Notes: generated from the letters alone by a model not told the origin. A DNA stretch of 44,597 nucleotides from an uncultured Eubacteriales bacterium (GCA_902798105.1 CADBVG010000021.1:1-44597), one strand, 5' to 3'. Positions 33,972-43,054 are shown, numbered from the stretch's first letter. Numbers and translations are program-made.

Positions 33972-35504
33972 GTGAAGGACGGGAACGCCATTGAGCTTCG
34001 GAACATATCCAAACGGTTCGGCAAGGTTGTCGCCAACGACCACATCAACCTCTCCGTGCGCAGCGGGGAGATATTGGCCATACTGGGCGAGAATGGGAGC
34101 GGCAAGACCACGCTGATGAACATGATCGCGGGAATCTACTACCCGGACGAGGGCCAGATATTCGTTCACGGGGAGGAGGTGTCCATTCGCTCGCCCAAGG
34201 ACGCCTTTCCGCTGGGCATCGGCATGATTCACCAGCACTTCAAGCTGGTGGACGTGCTGACCGCGGCGGAGAACATCGTGCTGGGACTGTCGGGCCCCAC
34301 GCGGCTGGACATCACCGCCGTGGCCACGCGCATCAGCAAGCTGGCGGCGAAGTACGGCTTTGAAATCGACCCCTTCAAGAAGATCTACGAGATGTCGGTG
34401 TCTGAAAAGCAGACGGTGGAGATCATGAAAATGCTCTACCGGGGCGCCAACATACTGATACTGGACGAGCCCACCGCCGTGCTGACGCCCCAGGAGACCC
34501 AGGCGCTCTTCGCGGTGCTGCGCAATATGCGCGACGCCGGCAACGCCATCATCATTATCACCCACAAGCTCAATGAGGTGCTGGAGCTTTCGGACCGGGT
34601 GGCCGTGCTGCACAAGGGCAAGTACGTGGGCACCGTGGAGACGGCGGAGGCGTCCGTGGCATCGCTGACCGAGATGATGGTGGGCAAGAAGGTGACGCTG
34701 AACATCGACCGGCCCGACCCGGTGGACCCCCAGAAGCGCCTGGTGATGCGGGACGTCACCTGCGTGGACCCGGAGGGCGTCATCACCCTGAACCACGCCT
34801 CCTTTACCGCCTATAGCGGCGAGATCCTGGGCATCGCAGGCGTGGCGGGCAGCGGCCAGCGGGAGCTGCTGGAGTCCATCGCGGGGCTGACCCCCAAGGA
34901 GTCCGGCGAGATCGACTACTACCCGCCGAACCAGCCCATGCAGGAGATATCCAAGCTCAGCGCCGTGGAGATCAGCCGCCTGGGCATCAAGCTGTCCTTC
35001 GTGCCCGAGGACCGGCTGGGCATGGGCCTGGTGGGTCCCATGGACATGATCGACAACATGATGATCCGCAGCTACAGGAAGGGCGGCTTCTTCTGGGCCG
35101 ACAGGCGCAGCCCGAAGACCCTGGCCGAGCACATCATCAGCGAGCTGCAGGTCGTGACCCCGGGCGTGAGCACCCCGGTGGGCAAGCTGTCCGGCGGCAA
35201 CGTGCAGAAGGTGCTGGTGGGGCGCGAGATCGCCTCCGCGCCCATCGTGCTGATGGTGGCCTATCCGGTGCGCGGGCTGGACATCAACTCCTCCTACACC
35301 ATCTACCGGCTGCTGAACGAGCAGAAAAAGCAGGGCGTGGCCGTGCTGTGCGTGGGCGAGGACCTTGACGTGCTGCTGGCGCTGTGCGACCGGATACTGG
35401 TGCTCTGTGACGGCAAGGTGACGGGCGTCGTGGACGCGCGCACCGCCACCAAGGAGCAGATTGGCATGATGATGACCCATTCCGGGAAGGGGGGCGAGCG
35501 CTGA
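33972..35504 (+). CDS. Nucleoside-type ABC transporter, double ATPase (NupO/YufO-like)
   Basis: A 510-residue protein with two fused ATPase domains that powers import of nucleosides or related solutes. Domain 1: Walker A GENGSGKTT (39-47), Walker B ILILDEPTAVLTPQE, and a degenerate signature MSVSEKQ. Domain 2: degenerate Walker A GVAGSGQRE, intact signature LSGGNVQK, and Walker-B position VLMVAYPVRGLD, the usual asymmetry of BMP-type sugar/nucleoside transporters. GTG 33972 has GGGGGAG upstream and lies downstream of the promoter. Its stop overlaps the next ATG by one base (TGATG). Confidence 0.88.
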   Translation: MKDGNAIELRNISKRFGKVVANDHINLSVRSGEILAILGENGSGKTTLMNMIAGIYYPDEGQIFVHGEEVSIRSPKDAFPLGIGMIHQHFKLVDVLTAAENIVLGLSGPTRLDITAVATRISKLAAKYGFEIDPFKKIYEMSVSEKQTVEIMKMLYRGANILILDEPTAVLTPQETQALFAVLRNMRDAGNAIIIITHKLNEVLELSDRVAVLHKGKYVGTVETAEASVASLTEMMVGKKVTLNIDRPDPVDPQKRLVMRDVTCVDPEGVITLNHASFTAYSGEILGIAGVAGSGQRELLESIAGLTPKESGEIDYYPPNQPMQEISKLSAVEISRLGIKLSFVPEDRLGMGLVGPMDMIDNMMIRSYRKGGFFWADRRSPKTLAEHIISELQVVTPGVSTPVGKLSGGNVQKVLVGREIASAPIVLMVAYPVRGLDINSSYTIYRLLNEQKKQGVAVLCVGEDLDVLLALCDRILVLCDGKVTGVVDARTATKEQIGMMMTHSGKGGER

Positions 35505-36610
35505 TGTCGAACAACAACCATGGCGTGCGCGAACCGCTGTTTCACATATCCAAGCGCCAAGAGAGCAGCCTGTTTCTGAGGATTGGGGTGCGGCTGGCGG
35601 CGATCGCGCTGGCGCTGGTGGCCTGCGGCGTGGTGATCGTGGCGCTGACCGGGCTGAACCCGATGGAGGTCTACGCAGGTATTATCGACGGCGCGGTGGG
35701 CTCCAGCCGTCGGCTGTGGGTGACCATCCGCGATACGCTGGCGCTGCTGCTGGTGGCCGTGGCCATCACCCCGGCATTCAAGATGCGCTTCTGGAACGTG
35801 GGCGGCGAGGGCCAGGTGCTGATCGGAGCCACGGCCACCGCCGCGGTGATGATCAACCTGGGTGACAGGGTGCCCGCGCCGGTGCTGTTTGCGCTGATGA
35901 TCGGCGCGTCGCTGTTGGCGGGCATGATCTGGGGCGTGATCCCGGCGCTGTTCAAGGCCGGCTGGAACACCAACGAGACGCTGTTTACGCTGATGATGAA
36001 CTACGTGGCCACCCAGATCGTGTCCTTCTGCATCGTGTTCTGGGAAAATCCCGCGGGCTCCAACAGCGTGGGCATCATCAATTCCGCCAGCAAGGCCGGC
36101 TGGCTTCCGCCGCTGTTCGGCCTGACCTACGGCTGGAACCTGGTGATCGTGGTGGCCATCACGGCGTTCATCTACGTCTACCTGCGCTATTCCAAGCAGG
36201 GCTATGAGATCGCCTACGTGGGGCAGAGCGTGAACACCGCCCGCTACGCCGGCATCAACGTGAAGACTGTCATCATCCGTACGATGGCCATCTCTGGCGC
36301 GCTGTGCGGGCTGGCCGGGTTCATACTGGTCAGCGGCGCGGGCCACACGATTTCCACCACACTGGCCGGGGGACGCGGCTTCACCGCCATCGTGGTGGCG
36401 TGGCTGAGCAAGCTGAACACGTTTACGATGATGCTCGTGTCCTTCCTGCTGACCTTCATGGCCAAGGGCGCGATACAGATCGCCAGCCAGTTCAGCCTGA
36501 ACGAAAACGCCAGCGAGATCATCACCGGCATCATACTGTTCTTCGTGCTGGGCTGCGAGTTCTTTATCAACTACAAGGTGGAGTTCCGCCACCGCCACAG
36601 GGAGGGCTGA
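35504..36610 (+). CDS. Nucleoside-type ABC transporter permease 1 (NupP/YufP-like)
   Basis: A 368-residue inner-membrane permease of the BPD_transp_2 family with about nine hydrophobic segments. FKMRFWNVGGEGQVLIGA is the conserved motif of this group, and YAGINVKTVIIRTMAISGALCGLAG contains the EAA-like coupling loop for the ATPase. It pairs with the shorter permease 3 nt downstream. Transport of nucleosides is inferred from family resemblance; there is no binding protein to narrow it. Confidence 0.9.
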   Translation: MSNNNHGVREPLFHISKRQESSLFLRIGVRLAAIALALVACGVVIVALTGLNPMEVYAGIIDGAVGSSRRLWVTIRDTLALLLVAVAITPAFKMRFWNVGGEGQVLIGATATAAVMINLGDRVPAPVLFALMIGASLLAGMIWGVIPALFKAGWNTNETLFTLMMNYVATQIVSFCIVFWENPAGSNSVGIINSASKAGWLPPLFGLTYGWNLVIVVAITAFIYVYLRYSKQGYEIAYVGQSVNTARYAGINVKTVIIRTMAISGALCGLAGFILVSGAGHTISTTLAGGRGFTAIVVAWLSKLNTFTMMLVSFLLTFMAKGAIQIASQFSLNENASEIITGIILFFVLGCEFFINYKVEFRHRHREG

Positions 36611-36613
36611 GCC

Positions 36614-37594
36614 ATGGCAGCAATTATCACATTCCTGCAAAACGCCATTCGCCAGGGCATCTGCATACTCTTCGGGGCCAACGGCGAAATACTGACCGAA
36701 AAGTCCGGAAACCTGAACCTGGGCGTGCCCGGCATGATGTACATGGGCGGTATCGCCGGCCTGGCCGCGGCCTTCATGTACGAGCGCTCGACGCAGGCCC
36801 CCAACCCCGCGGTGGGCTTCCTGCTGGCGCTGCTGGCGGCGCTGCTGGCGGGCGGCCTGGGCGGGCTGATCTACAGCGTACTGACCATCTCTCTGCGGGC
36901 CAACCAGAACGTGTCCGGCCTGGCGCTGACCACCTTTGGCGTGGGCCTGGGCAACTTCTTCGGCGGTTCGCTTTCCAAGCTGGCGGGCGGCGTGGGCCAG
37001 ATTTCCACCGCGGTCACGGCCAGCGCCTTCAGAACGGAGCTGCCCGTGCTGCCGAAGATTCCGGTGGTGGGAGAGGTGCTGTTCAGCTACGGCCTGTTGA
37101 CCTACATCGCCATCGCGGTGTCCATCGTGCTGTCCTGGTACCTGAACCGCACCCGCCAGGGCCTGTGCCTGCGGGCGGTGGGCGAAAACCCCGCCACCGC
37201 CGACGCAGCGGGCATCAACGTGTCGCTGTACAAATACCTGGCCACCGTCATCGGCGGGGCCATCTGTGGGCTGGGCGGGCTGTACTTCGTGATGGAGTAC
37301 TCCGGCGGCACCTGGACCAACAACGGCTTCGGTGACCGCGGCTGGCTGGCCGTGGCGCTGGTCATCTTCGCCCGCTGGCGTCCGCTGAACGCCATATGGG
37401 GGTCGCTGCTGTTCGGCGCGCTGTACATATTGTACCTGTACATCCCCGGCCTGGGCCGCAGCACCCAGGAGATCTTCAAGATGCTGCCCTACGTGGTCAC
37501 GATCATCGTGCTGATTTTGACCAGCCTGCGCAAGAAGAAGGAAGACCAGCCCCCAGAGAGCCTGGGGCTGCACTATTTCCGCGAAGACCGGTAA
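36614..37594 (+). CDS. Nucleoside-type ABC transporter permease 2 (NupQ/YufQ-like)
   Basis: A 326-residue permease of the same family. FGANGEILTEKSGNLNLGVPGMMYMGG is the hallmark N-terminal segment of the second permease; TRQGLCLRAVGENPATADAAGINV holds the ATPase-coupling loop. About eight to nine membrane segments. Last gene of the operon; two hairpins follow, the second with a U-tract. Confidence 0.9.
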   Translation: MAAIITFLQNAIRQGICILFGANGEILTEKSGNLNLGVPGMMYMGGIAGLAAAFMYERSTQAPNPAVGFLLALLAALLAGGLGGLIYSVLTISLRANQNVSGLALTTFGVGLGNFFGGSLSKLAGGVGQISTAVTASAFRTELPVLPKIPVVGEVLFSYGLLTYIAIAVSIVLSWYLNRTRQGLCLRAVGENPATADAAGINVSLYKYLATVIGGAICGLGGLYFVMEYSGGTWTNNGFGDRGWLAVALVIFARWRPLNAIWGSLLFGALYILYLYIPGLGRSTQEIFKMLPYVVTIIVLILTSLRKKKEDQPPESLGLHYFREDR

Positions 37595-37629
37595 ACCGTT
37601 GGTGGAGCCGACAGGGTCGGACCCACCAT

Positions 37630-37684
37630 AACTGCACGGCAAGTTTGATACAATGTGTGTCAGGGTTGCGGTGCAGTTTTTTTG
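37630..37684 (+). terminator. Terminator of the ABC operon
   Basis: CTGCAC with inner GCAA (about 37632-37642) pairs with TTGC and GTGCAG (37666-37676), then TTTTTTT. A second hairpin without U-run (TGGTGG...CCACCA, 37600-37628) precedes it. Confidence 0.65.
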
Positions 37685-37724
37685 TTCAAAAGCCCACCGT
37701 AAGAACAGTATCTTGTGCCCTGGC

Positions 37725-37829
37725 TATTGCTTATCCAATTTATCCAGGTAATCGTCAAGTCGCGACATGAGCCAATAGCCAAACAGCAGCGCCACTCCGA
37801 AAGCAAGTGCCAACAGGAAATCAGTCATG
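37725..37829 (-). pseudogene. KdpF-sized membrane peptide gene, one-base indel
   Basis: Downstream of trkA on the same strand, GGGAGGT leads to ATG 37829-37827. The frame begins MTDFLLALAF; reading past a TTTT run (37799-37802) with one T removed it continues GVALLFGYWLMSRLDDYLDK and ends at a TAG about 34 residues in. That would be a single-span peptide with a charged tail. As written, the frame instead ends after 24 codons. Position beside potassium genes recalls KdpF-like helper peptides; this is inference. Confidence 0.45.
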
Positions 37830-37849
37830 TTTGGGACCTCCCGTTTGCG

Positions 37850-38497
37850 TCAGAACCGCAGGAACTTCTGCACGTCCTTTTCACCGCCCAGCAGGATGAC
37901 GCGCTCGTCGCGGCTGAATTCGTGGGCGGGACCGGGCATGGGCGCAACCTGGCCGTCCTTGCGGATGGCGAGTATGTTCAGGCGATATTTCTGCCGCACA
38001 GCCAGGTCGACCACCGTGTGCCCGATCCAGCTGTCGGGGATCTCGGTCTCATAGATGGCGTATTCCGGCGAGAGACGGATGTAGTCAAAGATGTGGTTGC
38101 CGCTGTAGCGTACAGCTGCCCAGTTCGCCATCTGCTTTTCGGGATAGATCACCTCGTCCGCGCCGCAGGCGAGCAGGAACTGGGCATGGGCGTCACGGGC
38201 CACACGGGTCAGCACGAAGGGTGCGCCGCGCTTCTTCAAGAGTGACGTGATCTCCAGCGACGCCTGCAGGTCGTGGCCCATGGTGACGACGCACAGGTCG
38301 AATTCCTCCACACCCAGCGCGTCGATCAGCGCCGGGTCGGCGGCGTCGCCGATTTCGGCATTGGTAACGTAGACCATGGCATCCTGCACCCGGCGCTCGT
38401 CCTTGTCGATGGCGAGTACCTGGTGGTTCAGGTCGTGCAGCTTCTGGGCCATGTGGCGTCCAAACCGGCCCAGGCCGATCAGCAGTATGTTCTTCAT
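37850..38497 (-). CDS. trkA: TrkA/KtrA-type potassium channel RCK subunit
   Basis: A 215-residue cytosolic gating subunit for Trk/Ktr potassium uptake. The RCK_N Rossmann domain starts KNILLIGLGRFGRHMAQ and carries the acidic ligand-binding end IDKDERRV; the RCK_C domain covers about 135-215 (VVDLAVRQKYRLNILAI, DERVILLGGEKD). ATG 38497 has AGGAGGGG upstream. It is divergent from the kdpD-kdpE-trkH operon that encodes the membrane partner. Confidence 0.94.
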   Translation of the reverse strand: MKNILLIGLGRFGRHMAQKLHDLNHQVLAIDKDERRVQDAMVYVTNAEIGDAADPALIDALGVEEFDLCVVTMGHDLQASLEITSLLKKRGAPFVLTRVARDAHAQFLLACGADEVIYPEKQMANWAAVRYSGNHIFDYIRLSPEYAIYETEIPDSWIGHTVVDLAVRQKYRLNILAIRKDGQVAPMPGPAHEFSRDERVILLGGEKDVQKFLRF

Positions 38498-38573
38498 GGT
38501 GCCCCTCCTGCGGTTTGTATGGGGCATATTGTACCATCCGTGTCATGAACGTGCCATTAAGGCTTCATTTACA

Positions 38574-38621
38574 GCATTAAGACGGCATAAAGCGCTTGTC
38601 GTCTTTATGCCGTCTTAATGC
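38574..38621. promoter_or_regulatory. 19-bp perfect inverted repeat in the trkA-kdpD gap
   Basis: GCATTAAGACGGCATAAAG (38574-38592), loop of 10 nt, exact complement at 38603-38621. It lies about 40 bp upstream of the kdpD -10 box, in a position suited to a KdpE operator for both genes. No U-run follows, so it is not an obvious terminator. Confidence 0.55.
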
Positions 38622-38659
38622 GTTGCCGGATTATTTTATCTTCCCTTTTATGGGATATG

Positions 38660-38668
38660 TGGTATAAT
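38660..38668 (+). promoter_or_regulatory. Extended -10 promoter of kdpD-kdpE-trkH
   Basis: TGGTATAAT (TGn plus TATAAT); the -35 region is poor, which suits an activated promoter. Confidence 0.55.
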
Positions 38669-38700
38669 ACACGGAATAACGGCAAGAAGGGGTGAAGCGC

Positions 38701-40650
38701 GTGTCGGAACACGAGCGGATATTGGTGTGCGTCTCCGCCTCGCCCACCAACGCGGATGTGATTCGACGGGCGGCAGCGCTCTCTGACGCGATGGGCGCGG
38801 AACTGATTGCCCTCTACGTGGAGGACACGGAGCTTTACGACGATGCCCGCGTCCAGGCGGTGCATGATCACCTGTCCCTCGCGGAGCGCCACGGTGCGTT
38901 GCTGACTACGATCTACGGCGACGATCCTGCCACTGCCATCGCCGAATATGCCCGGGTCAGCGGCATCACCAAGATCGTGTTGGGCAAGAGCCCGGAACTC
39001 AAGCGCCTGTTTGCGCCGAAGGAGACGCTGATGTCGCGCCTCAACGAGCTGGCCCCTAATGTCGAGATCATCATTGTGCCGAATCAGCTGACCACCGACG
39101 GGGAGCCGCTTCGACTGCGCCGCTTTTTCCGAAAGGGACGCTTCTCCATCGTAGACCTGGCCAAGGCGGCGTTGATCCTGGCAATTTGTACCGGCGTGGG
39201 CTTCCTGTTCACGGCCATAGGTCTGGCCATCACCAACGTGGTGCTGATCTATATCCTCGGCGTGCTGGCGGTGGCCTTTATCACCACAGGCTCGACCTAC
39301 AGCCTGCTATCCTCGTTTTTCTCAGTGCTGGTGTTCAACTTCTTCTTCACCGAGCCCTACTATTCATTGCGTTCCAGTCCGGATTATTTTGCCACCTTCG
39401 CGGTGATGTTCACGGCGGCGCTGTTGTCCAGCTCGCTGACCAGCCGTATCAAGGCCCAATCCATCCAGACAGCGAATAAGGCTTACCAAACGGAGGTGCT
39501 GTTGTCCACGAGCCAGCTGTTGCAAAAGGCGGATGACAGGCGGACGATCCTGGAGGTCGTGCAGCAGCAGCTCTGCCGCTTGCTGGAGCACAGCGTGCTG
39601 TGCTATGACTCGGACCTTGACGCGCCGACATTCTGTGCTATAGAGCAGGACGGTGGTTTCGCGGGGATCGACCTGGATGCCGAGCGCCGTGCTGTGCTCT
39701 GGGCGCGTCAGAACGCCAAGCACGCTGGTCGCACGACCCGCGTGTTCCCGGAAGTGAAGTGCCTGTACATGGCCGTGCGCAGCGAGCGGACGGTGTGGGC
39801 CGTCATTGGCATACGGGCGGACAACAGTCCGCCCATCGACGAGTTTCGCAAGAACCTGATGATCTCCATACTGGACGAGTGCGCCCTGGCGGTGGAAAAG
39901 GATCACATGACCCGTGAGAAGCAGCGCATGGAGGAGAGTGCACGGCAGGAGGCACTTCGGGCCAACCTGCTGCGTTCCATCTCCCACGATTTGCGCACGC
40001 CCCTGACCAGCATTTCCGGCAATGCGGCCATCCTGATGGAGAACCAGGGCCAGCTGAGCGAGGAGAGCCTCAAGCGGCTTTACACGTCGATTTATGACGA
40101 CGCCATCTGGCTGAACGGCCTGGTGGAGAACCTGCTGACCATTACCCGCACTGAAAATGGAACCATGAAGCTGAACCTGCAGACGGAACTGGTGGCGGAT
40201 ACCGTGGAGGAAGCCCTGCGGCACATCGATCGGAATACCGCTCGCAGGCAAATCGTGACGGATCTGCCGGAGGAAATGCTGCTGGCGCGGATGGACGCGG
40301 GGCTGATCGTGCAGGTGCTGGTGAACCTTCTGAACAACGCGGTGAAGTACACGCCGGAGGGGACGAGGATCGTCGTCGGCGTTCGACGAGAGGGAGACAA
40401 GGCGCTGATCCGGGTGGAGGACGACGGACAGGGCGTGCCGCCCGGCGACGAGGACCGGGTGTTCGACATGTTTTATACCGGCGTGAAGCGATCCCCGGAC
40501 AGCCGCCGGGGCATCGGGCTGGGGCTGGCGCTGTGCAAGAGCATTGTGCAGGCCCACGGGGGCGAGATCGGCGTGGAAAATGTCCAGCCCCACGGCGCTA
40601 AATTCTGGTTTACCCTTCCAATCGTGGAGGTCGAAGGCTATGAACAATAA
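38701..40650 (+). CDS. kdpD: KdpD-like sensor histidine kinase lacking the KdpD N-terminal domain
   Basis: A 649-residue membrane kinase that senses potassium or turgor stress. It opens with a Usp-like domain (RILVCVSASPTNADV to IIIVPN, about 6-125), then four DUF4118-type membrane segments (about 148-245), a GAF-like region, a HisKA domain with phospho-acceptor His429 (SISHDLRTPLTSI) and an ATPase domain (NNAVKYT, DDGQGVP, GIGLGLAL). Full-length KdpD has about 250 more N-terminal residues with a Walker site; these are absent. GTG 38701 fits the AAGGGG ribosome site better than GTG 38692. It overlaps kdpE by 11 nt. Confidence 0.9.
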   Translation: MSEHERILVCVSASPTNADVIRRAAALSDAMGAELIALYVEDTELYDDARVQAVHDHLSLAERHGALLTTIYGDDPATAIAEYARVSGITKIVLGKSPELKRLFAPKETLMSRLNELAPNVEIIIVPNQLTTDGEPLRLRRFFRKGRFSIVDLAKAALILAICTGVGFLFTAIGLAITNVVLIYILGVLAVAFITTGSTYSLLSSFFSVLVFNFFFTEPYYSLRSSPDYFATFAVMFTAALLSSSLTSRIKAQSIQTANKAYQTEVLLSTSQLLQKADDRRTILEVVQQQLCRLLEHSVLCYDSDLDAPTFCAIEQDGGFAGIDLDAERRAVLWARQNAKHAGRTTRVFPEVKCLYMAVRSERTVWAVIGIRADNSPPIDEFRKNLMISILDECALAVEKDHMTREKQRMEESARQEALRANLLRSISHDLRTPLTSISGNAAILMENQGQLSEESLKRLYTSIYDDAIWLNGLVENLLTITRTENGTMKLNLQTELVADTVEEALRHIDRNTARRQIVTDLPEEMLLARMDAGLIVQVLVNLLNNAVKYTPEGTRIVVGVRREGDKALIRVEDDGQGVPPGDEDRVFDMFYTGVKRSPDSRRGIGLGLALCKSIVQAHGGEIGVENVQPHGAKFWFTLPIVEVEGYEQ

Positions 40651-41359
40651 ACCGTTGATTCTGGTGGTGGAGGACGACGCGGCGGTGCGCAGCCTGATGG
40701 CGGTGACGCTGGACACCCAGGGCTACCGCTACCACCTGGCCCGGAACGGCGCCGAGGCGCTGATAGAGGCTTCGACCCAGCAGCCCGCCGTGATGCTGCT
40801 GGACCTTGGCCTTCCCGACATGGAGGGCGTGGACATCATCCGGAAGGTGCGCGGTTGGACAGGCATGCCCATCATCGTCATCTCCGCCCGCAGCGAGGAT
40901 GCCGACAAGGTGGAGGCATTGGACGCGGGCGCGGACGACTACCTGACCAAGCCCTTCTCTGTGGACGAGTTGCTGGCCCGGCTGCGAGTGGCGCTGCGTC
41001 GGCTGAATGCGGAGACATCTGCTGGCGGCGAGAGCGCCGTGTATGAAAACGGCGGTCTTCGCGTCGACTATGCCGCGGGCTGTGCGTATATCGCGGATCG
41101 GGAGATTCACCTGACGCCCATCGAATACCGTCTGCTGTGCCTGCTGGCGCGCAACACTGGCAAGGTGCTGACCCATAATTACATCCTGAAGGAGATCTGG
41201 GGCAGTTATACCGCCTCGGACGTGGGTTCTCTGCGGGTGTTCATGGCGACGCTGCGCAAAAAACTGCAAACGGGAGGCAAACAGCCCTACATCCAGACCC
41301 ACATCGGCATCGGCTACCGCATGTTGAAGCAGGATGTCCGGCCGGAGGACACACCGTGA
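40640..41359 (+). CDS. kdpE: KdpE-like response regulator
   Basis: A 239-residue OmpR/KdpE-family regulator. The receiver domain has the acidic pair EDD (11-13), phospho-acceptor Asp55 (LLDLGLPD), and ADDYLTKPF with the conserved Lys. The winged-helix DNA-binding domain covers about 140-230 (LTPIEYRLLCLLARN, VLTHNYILKEIWG, THIGIGYRM). GGAGG precedes the start inside kdpD. Overlaps with kdpD (11 nt) and trkH (4 nt, GTGA) mean all three are made together. Confidence 0.94.
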   Translation: MNNKPLILVVEDDAAVRSLMAVTLDTQGYRYHLARNGAEALIEASTQQPAVMLLDLGLPDMEGVDIIRKVRGWTGMPIIVISARSEDADKVEALDAGADDYLTKPFSVDELLARLRVALRRLNAETSAGGESAVYENGGLRVDYAAGCAYIADREIHLTPIEYRLLCLLARNTGKVLTHNYILKEIWGSYTASDVGSLRVFMATLRKKLQTGGKQPYIQTHIGIGYRMLKQDVRPEDTP

Positions 41360-42693
41360 ATATGCCGCATAAGCCGGAAGGGCTGAAGCGCGAGCCCCGG
41401 GCGGAGGAATGGCTGGTGTTCGGCTTTCTGGGTATCATCCTGTTGGGGACGCTGCTGCTGGCACTGCCCCTTTCGACCAAGGATGGTCACAGCATCGGCC
41501 TGTTTGACAGCCTGTTTACGGCGACCTCCGCCGTGTGCGTGACGGGCCTTGTGGCGGTGGACACCGGCACGACCTTCTCCATGTTCGGACAGGCTGTGCT
41601 GCTCGTGCTGATCCAGGTCGGCGGCCTGGGCTTCATGGTGTTCGCCACCAGGGTCATGATGATGCTGGGACGGCGAATCTCCATCAAGAACAGGCTGTTG
41701 ATCCGGGAATCCATGAACGGCGCGTCCCTGTCCAACCTCGGCGGCCTGGCGCGGCGCTACCTGCTGCTGGCGCTGGGCATCGAAGCGGCGGGGGCGGCGC
41801 TGCTGGCCACCCGGTTTATTCCGATGTACGGCATTCGACGCGGATTGTGGTTCGCCGTATTCCACGCGGTCAGCGCCTTTTGCAATGCGGGCTTTGACCT
41901 GTTCGGGGACTTCTCCAGCCTGACCGGCTTTGCCGCCGACCCGTTGGTGCTGCTCACTGTGGCGTTGCTGATCGTCCTGGGCGGGCTGGGCTTTTCCGTC
42001 ATACTGGAGGTGCTGCGCAATCAACAGGGCTTGAAGAACCTGTCGCTGCACACACGCATCGTGCTCACCTTCACGCTGGCGCTGCTGCTTATGGGCACGG
42101 TCTTCTATGCGCTTGTGGAGCATGGCAGGCTGGATGTGCTCGACGCCTTCTTCCAGTCCGTCACCATGCGCACGGCGGGCTTCAATTCCGTCGATCTTGC
42201 GTCCTTCACAGACGGCTCCAAGCTCTTCAGCAGCCTGCTGATGATGATCGGCGCGTCCCCGGCTTCCACGGGCGGCGGCATGAAAACCACCACCGTGGCG
42301 GTGGTGACGCTTCTGATCGTCAGTGTTGTGAAGGGTGATAACGAGGTCAACGCCGCCCGCCGCCGGATCTCCGCCGATACCTTACGAAGGGCACTGGCGG
42401 TGGTGGCGCTGTTTCTGGCGATGCTGCTGCTTGGAACGCTTTCCCTCTCGATCATTGAGAACGGGCGTTTTTCCCTGGCCGACATACTTTTTGAGTGCTC
42501 CAGCGCCATGGGCACTGTGGGCGTCTCCGCCATCGGCACGCCAAACCTGCATCCTGTCAGCCGTGCCGTGCTGCTGCCGATGATGTTCCTGGGGCGCGTC
42601 GGCCCGCTGACGCTGGCTGTGGCCATCGCCCGCAGGCAAAGCCGGGCCAGGGCTGTCGCCAAGTATCCGGAAGAAAGAATAATGATTGGGTAG
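41356..42693 (+). CDS. trkH: TrkH/KtrB-type potassium channel subunit
   Basis: A 445-residue membrane protein forming the potassium pore. The four filter loops are visible: TSAVCVTGL, SAFCNAGFD, MRTAGFNSV and SSAMGTVGVSAIGT. Length matches KtrB (about 440-450) more than TrkH (about 480). GTG 41356 has GGAGGA 7 nt upstream and overlaps the kdpE stop. Its regulatory partner is the divergent trkA. Confidence 0.94.
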   Translation: MNMPHKPEGLKREPRAEEWLVFGFLGIILLGTLLLALPLSTKDGHSIGLFDSLFTATSAVCVTGLVAVDTGTTFSMFGQAVLLVLIQVGGLGFMVFATRVMMMLGRRISIKNRLLIRESMNGASLSNLGGLARRYLLLALGIEAAGAALLATRFIPMYGIRRGLWFAVFHAVSAFCNAGFDLFGDFSSLTGFAADPLVLLTVALLIVLGGLGFSVILEVLRNQQGLKNLSLHTRIVLTFTLALLLMGTVFYALVEHGRLDVLDAFFQSVTMRTAGFNSVDLASFTDGSKLFSSLLMMIGASPASTGGGMKTTTVAVVTLLIVSVVKGDNEVNAARRRISADTLRRALAVVALFLAMLLLGTLSLSIIENGRFSLADILFECSSAMGTVGVSAIGTPNLHPVSRAVLLPMMFLGRVGPLTLAVAIARRQSRARAVAKYPEERIMIG

Positions 42694-42874
42694 AAAGCGG
42701 ATTATAGATTCTGATTGTTCCTGTTCACATTGGGACGCTCCAAGGTCCAGTGTGGTATTGTACGATGTCCGGCATTGCACGCATTTTTTCCAAAATTTTT
42801 CCCTGGGTCTTCCCATCCTCTGTAAAATAGTGTATAATATCTTTACATCCTAATAGAATAACGGAGGTAACACC
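42694..42874. promoter_or_regulatory. Rubredoxin upstream region
   Basis: No gene. TATAAT (42833-42838) with a weak -35 TTCCCA (42810-42815, 17-nt spacer) is the probable rubredoxin promoter; GGAGGT lies at 42862-42867. No clear trkH terminator was found. Confidence 0.45.
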
Positions 42875-43033
42875 ATGGCAAAGTATGTTTGCGACGCTTG
42901 CGGCTGGGAATACGACGAGGAGCTGGGCAGCCCCGAGAACGGCATTGCCCCCGGCACCGCGTTTGCCGACCTACCTGATGACTTCGAGTGCCCCCTGTGC
43001 GGCGTGGGCAAGGACATGTTCTCCGAGGCATAA
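42875..43033 (+). CDS. Rubredoxin
   Basis: A 52-residue one-iron electron carrier. The four Cys ligands are in CDACG (Cys6, Cys9) and CPLCG (Cys39, Cys42), with the standard [11 protein letters not shown] start and [16 protein letters not shown] between. Rubredoxins in anaerobes pass electrons in oxygen and peroxide detoxification. It has its own promoter and a following hairpin. Confidence 0.97.
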   Translation: MAKYVCDACGWEYDEELGSPENGIAPGTAFADLPDDFECPLCGVGKDMFSEA

Positions 43034-43054
43034 TCGAAATCATCGACTGACGCA

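Noticed and set aside
35303-37642. 779-codon minus-strand frame across the ABC permease genes
   Set aside because: Gln/His/Arg-rich antisense of membrane-protein codons; both permeases are clearly real.
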